Below are positions 1 to 4,658 of a stretch of 5,447 nucleotides of DNA, piece after piece (the first letter of the stretch is position 1; each line of letters opens with the position of its first letter). Both the position numbers and the translations under genes were made by a program. Source of the stretch: an uncultured Devosia sp. Lineage in GTDB: Bacteria > Pseudomonadota > Alphaproteobacteria > Rhizobiales > Devosiaceae. A model generated the notes under the pieces. It did not search any database and was not told the DNA's origin. It saw nothing but the letters and a program-made list of their open reading frames with translations. Location of the stretch: contig CAMLKN010000169.1 of assembly GCA_946480655.1 (NCBI GenBank), forward strand, positions 1-5,447. Reading direction: 5' to 3'.

Positions 1-890
1 TACTGGTAGATGATCTTGGCCTGGCTGCGCAGGCGCTCGAGATAGGCCTTGGCTTCCTGTGCCGTCGCGTCGCCGCCGGCTTCGTCGCGCAGCCCGCCCT
101 TGACGAAGGTCAGGTCTTCGGCCTGCACCTTTTCACAGACGGCCAGCATGGAGAGGCCGCCATCCACCGCGCGCGGCTTGGTGATCCCGCCCACATTGAG
201 ACCCGCCAGTTCCTTGGCCAGGGCTTCGGGGAGCTGCGTCGCGTGCCGGCGACCGACATCGATCACCGCCACGTCAGTATAAGCCAGCGACAGTTCGACC
301 GCCGTGTCGCAGCCGGCAAAGCTCGAGCGGTACTGGTTGGCCTGGCCCGAGCGGCCACCACCCCCCACGAAGGTCACTTCCTTGAGGATATAGTCGAACT
401 TCTGGAAGTCGGCGACCTGCTGTGCGGCCTGCTGGTCGAGTTCGAGTTCGGAAATCTGCACCTGCGGCGCGACCGCGTTTTCTACCACGGCGTTCCAGGC
501 AATGGCGGCGCGCAGACGGTCCTGCAGGGTCGTGCCGCTGACGCCGCCCTGCTGCAGCATCTGGGTGAGCTTGTCGCGGCTGACATTTAGGTTGCGGGCA
601 ATCTGCAGGAAGGCCTCGTCCACCTGGGCATTGGAGACATTGACGCCGATCCGCTTGGCTTCCTGGATCTGGATGGCCTCGTCGATCAGCTGCTCCAGGG
701 CGCCGTTGCGGCCAGTATTGTTGCCTTCCATGCGGAAGAGGCGCAGCCGCTGGTCAACCTGGATGTCGCTGATCGGCTCACCATTGACCGTCACCACCGT
801 AGCCGCCATTGCCGGAGCAATCGAGGAGGCGACAAGGGCAAGTCCGAGGATGATCGCGCCACAGGCGCGCCGGAGGTCTGCAAGGATCAT
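1..890 (-). CDS. surA: SurA-type periplasmic chaperone / peptidyl-prolyl isomerase-like protein (3' end cut by window edge)
   Basis: The reading frame is open from an ATG at 890 to the left edge, giving 296 residues plus two bases (TA) of the next codon. Residues 1-29 form a signal peptide: a basic start (LRR), a hydrophobic core (AIILGLALVA) and an AMA-A cleavage site. The mature start TVVTVNGEPISDIQVDQRL is the typical opening of SurA N-terminal domains, followed by helical chaperone sequence to about residue 150. Residues 165-255 match the parvulin position (FDYILKEVTFV, then LPEALAKEL, then GGLSMLAVCEK), but the domain is degenerate as in other alphaproteobacterial homologues, so isomerase activity is doubtful. 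C194 and C252 could form a disulfide. The last visible residues (KAYLERLRSQAKIIYQ) resemble the C-terminus of the family, so only one or a few codons are probably missing. The role, known for the family, is escorting outer-membrane proteins through the periplasm. The gene is codirectional with lptF-lptG but separated from them by 292 bases. The start is supported by the signal peptide; the upstream AAGAAG is only a weak ribosome site. Confidence 0.88.
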   Translation of the reverse strand, partial: MILADLRRACGAIILGLALVASSIAPAMAATVVTVNGEPISDIQVDQRLRLFRMEGNNTGRNGALEQLIDEAIQIQEAKRIGVNVSNAQVDEAFLQIARNLNVSRDKLTQMLQQGGVSGTTLQDRLRAAIAWNAVVENAVAPQVQISELELDQQAAQQVADFQKFDYILKEVTFVGGGGRSGQANQYRSSFAGCDTAVELSLAYTDVAVIDVGRRHATQLPEALAKELAGLNVGGITKPRAVDGGLSMLAVCEKVQAEDLTFVKGGLRDEAGGDATAQEAKAYLERLRSQAKIIYQ

Positions 891-911
891 GGTCAGGTCC
901 GCTTCTTGAGT

Positions 912-931
912 AACGCCTTCAATGGGGCGTT
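912..931. promoter_or_regulatory. 6-bp inverted repeat in the surA leader
   Basis: AACGCC at 912-917 and GGCGTT at 926-931 are a perfect inverted repeat with an 8-base spacer. It lies about 22-41 bases upstream of the surA ATG and overlaps the expected -10 region of the candidate promoter. It could be an operator or a leader hairpin; at six base pairs it could also be chance. Confidence 0.25.
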
Positions 932-947
932 GTAGCCACGCTGTCAA
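919..947 (-). promoter_or_regulatory. Candidate surA promoter (-35 TTGACA)
   Basis: On the minus strand a perfect TTGACA lies at 947-942. Seventeen bases further is CATTGA (924-919), a poor -10 match. The position, 30-60 bases upstream of the surA start and downstream of a candidate lptG terminator, makes an independent surA promoter plausible. The weak -10 keeps confidence low. Confidence 0.3.
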
Positions 948-1091
948 TTGGTCGATGAATACGGCCAAAATCTGTATCCGGCCATCAATCCTCTCCGCTC
1001 CACCCTCATTATCGGGAGAGTTTGGTCTGAGGAGCCCCAGAGCCCTTTTGAAAATGGGTCAGGCCGAGGCGAAAGCGGTGTCTTTCGAGAA

Positions 1092-1128
1092 CCGGAACGG
1101 AGCGTACATGGAGGTACGTGAGCACCGG
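1092..1128. repeat. Imperfect hairpin, probable dispersed intergenic repeat
   Basis: The plus strand shows CCGG(aacggag)CGTAC, a six-base ATGGAG loop, then GTACG(tgagca)CCGG. The CGTAC/GTACG and CCGG/CCGG arms pair around a 7/6 internal loop. GTAC-loop-GTAC segments flanked by GCTCC/GCTCAC-type sequence recur between genes in many proteobacterial genomes as I remember them. I cannot name the family, and copy number cannot be tested from one window. Confidence 0.4.
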
Positions 1129-1136
1129 AAGCGCGG

Positions 1137-1161
1137 AAAAATGCCGTTGGCAGCCCGGCAT
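1137..1161 (-). terminator. Candidate intrinsic terminator after lptG
   Basis: Read on the minus strand, ATGCCG (1161-1156) and CGGCAT (1146-1141) form a perfect 6-bp stem around a 9-base loop. The stem runs directly into TTTT (1140-1137), giving five consecutive Ts. It begins 22 bases after the lptG stop, where a terminator would be expected. The stem is short, so termination may be partial, letting some transcription continue into surA. Confidence 0.5.
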
Positions 1162-1182
1162 CACCCATTTCCAGACAGGCTC

Positions 1183-2256
1183 TCAGCTCCAGCCGTCTTC
1201 CTTGCGCAGCAATACGGTCACGCCGATCACAATGGCGACAATGGCCGGTCCCAGGGCCGCAAAGATGGGGTTCAGCACGCCTGTCGATCCGGCACGGTCC
1301 GCCATTTCGGTGATCACGAAGACGATGAAACCCAGCACCACGCCATAGAGCACAGCCGGCCCGAACTGGTTGCGCCGGTTGTATCCTGCGGTAAAGGCGA
1401 AGGCGATCAGCAGCGATCCTGTCAGCACCAGCGGCAGGGCCAGGAGCTTGATGAGCCGCATCGCAGTTGCGGCCTGGATCGAAGGATCGCTGACCCCACG
1501 CTGCAGCAGCCGCGCCAGCTCGAAGAAGGTCATGTCCTCGGTAGAGGCCAGCTTGAGGCTGATCTCGGCTGGCGTGGACGTCGTGGGAACCCGCAGGTTG
1601 ACCAGGTAGCGGGCCGGACCATCGGCCGTGCGCGCCGTTGCCGTGGCAAAAGTCCAGTATCCGTCATCGAGCACCGCTTCCGGCGCTTCCAGCCGCGGGA
1701 TCTCGGTGGCCTCGAAGTCGAACAGGGTCACATCGCTCAGGTGGGAGCCACCTTGGGACATGCCGCGCGCCAGCAGTACATAGTGCGCGCCTTCCCCCCG
1801 CTGTTCGAGCCAGATTTCGCCGGGCGGCGTGAGCTGCGCCGCTTGGCCCGGCGGCGTAGGCGCCAGGTCGCGGATGATCCTTGTGCTCATCGTTTCCGCG
1901 CCCAGCACGATGAGGAAGCTTGCGGCAATGAGCACGAGTATGGGTGCGCGCAAGACGCGCCAGATCGAGACGCCGCTGGTCTTGATGACCGTCAGTTCGT
2001 GGCGCAGCTTGAGATCGACCAGGCCCAGAATGGCGCCCATGAGCACGGTCACCGGCAGCGTCTTGATGGTCCAGCGCACGGCGCTCATCGAGACCATCAG
2101 CACCGCCATGTGCAGGCCGCGCTGCTCGGCGACATAGGTGAAGCGCCAGGCGTCGAGCGATTCCACCAGCGCGATCAGGCCATAGAAGATGAAGACGGTC
2201 GCAGCGATGCGGCTCGAGAGCCGCGCCAGCACCACGATGTCGATGCGGTTGATCAT
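1183..2256 (-). CDS. lptG: Lipopolysaccharide export ABC transporter permease LptG
   Basis: This 357-residue protein belongs to the YjgP/YjgQ permease family and has the usual length. With LptF it forms the inner-membrane channel of the LptB2FG transporter, which extracts lipopolysaccharide and passes it to the LptC-LptA bridge. Hydrophobic segments lie at about 15-35, 60-80, 102-120, 267-288, 297-316 and 332-350, the six-helix layout of the family. A soluble periplasmic region (about 122-262) between helices 3 and 4 corresponds to the beta-jellyroll domain. Residues 86-100 (HELTVIKTSGVSIWR) match the conserved cytoplasmic segment that contacts the LptB ATPase. The ATG overlaps the lptF stop in an ATGA arrangement, and GGAG seven bases upstream is a good ribosome site, so the two are translationally coupled. 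The stop TGA (1185-1183) is followed by a candidate terminator. Assignment as LptG rather than LptF rests on gene order as well as sequence. Confidence 0.92.
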   Translation of the reverse strand: MINRIDIVVLARLSSRIAATVFIFYGLIALVESLDAWRFTYVAEQRGLHMAVLMVSMSAVRWTIKTLPVTVLMGAILGLVDLKLRHELTVIKTSGVSIWRVLRAPILVLIAASFLIVLGAETMSTRIIRDLAPTPPGQAAQLTPPGEIWLEQRGEGAHYVLLARGMSQGGSHLSDVTLFDFEATEIPRLEAPEAVLDDGYWTFATATARTADGPARYLVNLRVPTTSTPAEISLKLASTEDMTFFELARLLQRGVSDPSIQAATAMRLIKLLALPLVLTGSLLIAFAFTAGYNRRNQFGPAVLYGVVLGFIVFVITEMADRAGSTGVLNPIFAALGPAIVAIVIGVTVLLRKEDGWS

Positions 2257-3323
2257 GCCGGCACTCCGGCAATGGGCCGGCGCGGCCAGAGACGGTAGGC
2301 AAGCACGCCCACCGCCAGCACGATCAGCACCAGCGCGCCCGTGCCGCTGCCCAACGGGCTATAGGCGCTGAGGCCGCGTTCGCCGAAGGCGACCAGCATG
2401 ACCAGGGCCTCGAGCGGCAGCTTGATGCGCGTCCGGTTGCCGCTGGGAAAGCCCGCCACCGAAACGACCAGCAGCACCAGCCCCAGCACGCGCAGCGCCT
2501 CGGCCGACCGGTCCATCAGCCGCTTAACGATGCCGTCCTGCCAGCCCCTCTCCCCCATGGCCATCTGGATCAGCCTCAGGCTGTCCGTCTCGGCCAGTTC
2601 GTCCACCTGGGCAGCCTGCTGGGCCAGGCTGTTGACACTGACGTCGTAGCGGTTGAATCGGATTTCCGAGTAGCGCCCATCCGCCTCCAGGTATTGCAGC
2701 GTGCCTTCCTTGAGCTCGAGGACATAGTCGTCGCCCACCCCCACCACGCGGGCGGACTTGGCAATATAAGTGCGCCGCGTTTCCGGGTCGCGCCGGTCAT
2801 CGGCGAAGAACTCGGTGATCACCCCGCCATCGGCGCGGCCGCCGATCAGCAGGATCACGCCAGGTGTCACCTGAGTGAAGCGGTTGGGCTTGAGGGTTGA
2901 ACTGACGAGGTCAGCGGCGATCTCGGCTGAAAGCTGGTTGAGCTGCCGGTTGGCCATGGGCTCGACGAAATGGGCCAGCAGCAGCACGATGGTCACGGCA
3001 ATGCCGCTGGTGAGCGCCGTGGCCCGCCACAAGCCCTTCATGCCGCCGCTCGAATGGATGATGTGCAGCTCGTGGCTGGCCTGCAGCGCCGTCAGCGCCC
3101 GCACCACGCCGATGCCCACGCAGATATAGAAGAAGCTCAGCCCCAGTTGCGGCATCGTATAGAGCGCCTGGACGGCCAGCGTTCCGAAGCCCTGACCCTT
3201 GACCGAGACAACGTCAAACGAGCGCAGGCAGTTGACCAGCCAGAGCAGGAAACACACGATCCCGAACAGGATCATCGCATCGGTGGCGAACAGCCGTGTC
3301 AGATAGCGCGTCAGTCGTCTCAT
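2253..3323 (-). CDS. lptF: Lipopolysaccharide export ABC transporter permease LptF
   Basis: This 356-residue protein is the partner permease to LptG and first gene of the pair. Hydrophobic helices lie at about 13-32, 55-78, 102-121, 276-294, 303-318 and 328-344, with a periplasmic jellyroll region at about 122-270. Conserved family features include a basic start (MRRLTRYLTRLF), the cytoplasmic segment SHELHIIHSSGGMKG (83-97) at the LptB contact site, and EPMANRQL after helix 3. The frame is open a further 153 codons upstream, to 3782, but that part lies antisense to holC and has no family similarity. The ATG at 3323 gives the expected N-terminus. No strong ribosome site precedes it; GGAT lies rather far upstream. 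The stop overlaps the lptG start by four bases. In many Hyphomicrobiales lptF is divergent from pepA-holC; here it is divergent from holC directly. Confidence 0.92.
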   Translation of the reverse strand: MRRLTRYLTRLFATDAMILFGIVCFLLWLVNCLRSFDVVSVKGQGFGTLAVQALYTMPQLGLSFFYICVGIGVVRALTALQASHELHIIHSSGGMKGLWRATALTSGIAVTIVLLLAHFVEPMANRQLNQLSAEIAADLVSSTLKPNRFTQVTPGVILLIGGRADGGVITEFFADDRRDPETRRTYIAKSARVVGVGDDYVLELKEGTLQYLEADGRYSEIRFNRYDVSVNSLAQQAAQVDELAETDSLRLIQMAMGERGWQDGIVKRLMDRSAEALRVLGLVLLVVSVAGFPSGNRTRIKLPLEALVMLVAFGERGLSAYSPLGSGTGALVLIVLAVGVLAYRLWPRRPIAGVPA

Positions 3324-3491
3324 ATGGGGTCGATTGCCAATCCGCGTGTCCGGCCGGGGGAAACTTCGGGGCGCACCTTGCTGTAGTTCGCCGCAAGGCA
3401 CAATCACTGATCGGGGGACAGTTCCGGTTTGCATGCCAGACCCGACGCCGACTCGCTGGCGCTCCCCATGCCCGCTGGATAGGATATTTGC
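3324..3491. promoter_or_regulatory. Divergent intergenic region between lptF and holC
   Basis: These 168 bases separate two divergent transcription units and must hold the promoter of holC-yitT and probably that of lptF-lptG. I see no clear -35/-10 pair on either strand. The best plus-strand candidate, TTGCTG then CACAAT, has only a 15-base spacer. A perfect inverted repeat CCTTGC (3376-3381) / GCAAGG (3393-3398), spacer 11, sits near the middle and could be an operator or a chance match. AGGA at 3481-3484, seven bases before the holC ATG, is a plausible ribosome site. Confidence 0.5.
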
Positions 3492-3941
3492 ATGGCCGAA
3501 GTCCTCTTCTATCACCTCGAAACCCGCCCGCTCGAAGCGGTCATGCCGCTCCTGCTCGAAAAGACGCTGGAGCGCGGCTGGCGTGCCGTGGTCGAGGTGG
3601 GCTCGCGCGAGCGCGCCGAGGCCATCGATGCCCATCTCTGGACCTGGCGCGACGACAGTTTCCTGCCCCATGGCCTGGCCGGCGAGGAGACGGACCCGCT
3701 CCAGCCCATCCTGATCACGACGGGCCAGGAGAACCCCAACGGTGCTGCCGTGCGCTTCTTCGCCGATCGGGCCGTCCCGCAATCAGGCGAGGGCTACGAG
3801 CGGCTCGTCTATCTGTTCTCAGCCCATGATCCCGATGCGGTTGCCGAAGCCCGCCTTGCCTTCCGGGCCCTGCGCGACGAGGGCAATGACGTCACCTACT
3901 GGCAGCAGGATGCCAGCGGCCGCTGGGTGAAAAAGGCATGA
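3492..3941 (+). CDS. holC: DNA polymerase III chi subunit
   Basis: This 149-residue protein has the normal length and pattern of HolC. In the replisome chi pairs with psi (HolD) and links the clamp loader to single-strand-binding protein. Recognisable features are the opening AEVLFYHLETRPLEAVMPLLLEK pattern (residues 2-24), LWTWRDDSFLPHG (49-61), and the C-terminal block LVYLFSAHDPDAV followed by DVTYWQQD and GRW (105-145). Psi is not recognisable in many alphaproteobacteria, so the partner here is uncertain. The start follows an AGGA ribosome site seven bases upstream. The stop overlaps the start of the next gene (ATGA at 3938-3941), so both are translated from one mRNA. The usual alphaproteobacterial neighbour pepA is not present upstream. 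Confidence 0.92.
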   Translation: MAEVLFYHLETRPLEAVMPLLLEKTLERGWRAVVEVGSRERAEAIDAHLWTWRDDSFLPHGLAGEETDPLQPILITTGQENPNGAAVRFFADRAVPQSGEGYERLVYLFSAHDPDAVAEARLAFRALRDEGNDVTYWQQDASGRWVKKA

Positions 3942-4555
3942 CCCCTGATCTCGACTCCCCCAGCCACCACAAGTGGTACGAAGATATCTTCGCCATCTTC
4001 ATCGGCACCACGCTGGTCTCGCTCGGCATCGCCTTCTATGCCGAGGCGCAATTGACCACCGGCAGCAGCGCCGGCCTCGCCCTGCTGCTGCAATACATGA
4101 CCGGCATTCCCTTCGGCTGGCTGTTCTTCGCCATCAACCTGCCGTTCTACCTCCTCGCCTTCATGCGCATGGGCCTGCCCTTCACCCTCAAGACCGTGGC
4201 GAGCGTAGCGCTGGTTTCGTACTTTTCCGGACAGGTCGCGGGCTGGATCGGCATCGACCAGATCAACCCGCTCTATGCCGCCCTCGTCGGCGGCGGCCTC
4301 ATTGGTCTCGGGATTCTCTCGCTCTTCCGCCACAAGGCCAGCGTCGGCGGCATCAATATCCTGGCGCTGTTCCTGCAGGACAATTTCGGCATCCGCGCCG
4401 GCTATTTCCAGCTCGGCGTCGACGCGCTCATCCTCGTCATCGCCTTCTTCGTCCTGCCCTTCGACCGGGTGCTCTACTCGATCCTGGGGGCAATAGTGCT
4501 CAACATGATCATCGCCCTGAACCATCGTCCAGGGCGATATGTCGGCTTCAGCTAG
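3938..4555 (+). CDS. YitT family membrane protein
   Basis: This 205-residue integral membrane protein belongs to the YitT (formerly DUF161) family. Hydrophobic segments lie at about 16-35, 44-54, 60-77, 85-104, 111-130, 157-173 and 179-194. Family signatures are LTTGSSAGLALLLQY (39-53) and its pseudo-repeat GGINILALFLQDNFGIRAG (137-155). The C-terminal DUF2179 domain of longer Firmicutes YitT proteins is absent, as is usual for the short proteobacterial form. The transport substrate or other role is not established. The start overlaps the holC stop by four bases; GGTG eight bases upstream can serve as ribosome site, and coupling to holC is likely. A functional link to replication is not implied. 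The TAG stop (4553-4555) lies inside the terminal inverted repeat of the following palindromic element. Confidence 0.88.
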   Translation: MTPDLDSPSHHKWYEDIFAIFIGTTLVSLGIAFYAEAQLTTGSSAGLALLLQYMTGIPFGWLFFAINLPFYLLAFMRMGLPFTLKTVASVALVSYFSGQVAGWIGIDQINPLYAALVGGGLIGLGILSLFRHKASVGGINILALFLQDNFGIRAGYFQLGVDALILVIAFFVLPFDRVLYSILGAIVLNMIIALNHRPGRYVGFS

Positions 4556-4557
4556 AG

Positions 4558-4600
4558 CGCTTTCAGCAAAAGTGGACGCCACTTTTGCGGTTCGAAAGCG
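4558..4600. terminator. Hairpin A of the repeat, candidate terminator for holC-yitT
   Basis: GCAAAAGTGG (4566-4575) pairs perfectly with CCACTTTTGC (4579-4588) around a 3-base ACG loop. An outer stem, CGCTTTC (4558-4564) with GAAAGCG (4594-4600), extends the structure. It begins three bases after the yitT stop. No T-tract follows on the plus strand, so any termination would not be a classic intrinsic event; blocking 3' exonucleases is an alternative role. Confidence 0.5.
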
Positions 4601-4616
4601 TGACAAATAAGAGAAG

Positions 4617-4658
4617 TAGAGCTCTCGTTCTGACTCCATCAGAACGAGAAATGCTCTA
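4617..4658. terminator. Hairpin B of the repeat, candidate terminator for the metallopeptidase gene
   Basis: TCTCGTTCTGA (4623-4633) pairs perfectly over 11 bases with TCAGAACGAGA (4639-4649) around a 5-base loop. TAGAGC (4617-4622) and GCTCTA (4653-4658) extend the stem after a short AAT bulge. On the minus strand it starts at the metallopeptidase stop codon and is followed by the T-rich CTTCTCTTATTTGTC, which is compatible with termination in that direction. Confidence 0.5.

Larger units (their letters stand above)
891..1182 (-). other. Non-coding gap between lptG and surA (leader plus repeat-like sequence)
   Basis: This 292-base stretch has no convincing protein-coding gene and no recognisable remnant of lptD. 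Read on the minus strand it contains a candidate terminator just after lptG, then a hairpin-forming segment around 1092-1128 (CCGG and CGTAC arms flanking a short ATGGAG loop on the plus strand), a CTCTCC/GGAGAG inverted repeat at 991-1020, a possible 13-codon leader ORF at 944-985, and a TTGACA box at 942-947. A 74-codon open frame covers 944-1168 on the minus strand. Its sequence looks like translated repeat DNA rather than a protein, so I do not call it as a gene. Confidence 0.6.

Noticed and set aside
1..909. Several plus-strand open frames of 77 to 135 codons across the left end
   Set aside because: All are antisense shadows of surA, whose minus-strand frame carries a signal peptide and family motifs.
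944..1168. 74-codon minus-strand frame in the lptG-surA gap as a protein gene
   Set aside because: It starts inside the candidate lptG terminator, lacks a ribosome site I can recognise, and its composition looks like translated repeat DNA.
922..2298. 458-codon open frame on the plus strand, across the surA-lptG gap and all of lptG
   Set aside because: It is antisense to lptG, which has clear family motifs and transmembrane helices. The plus-strand translation is rich in R, H, Q and D, typical of a shadow frame in GC-rich DNA.
3376..3408. TTGCTG/CACAAT as the holC promoter
   Set aside because: The 15-base spacer is too short for a confident housekeeping promoter, so I mention it only within the intergenic entry.
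3324..3782. In-frame 153-codon upstream extension of lptF
   Set aside because: The extension lies antisense to holC and the divergent promoter region and has no LptF similarity. The ATG at 3323 gives the normal family N-terminus and length.
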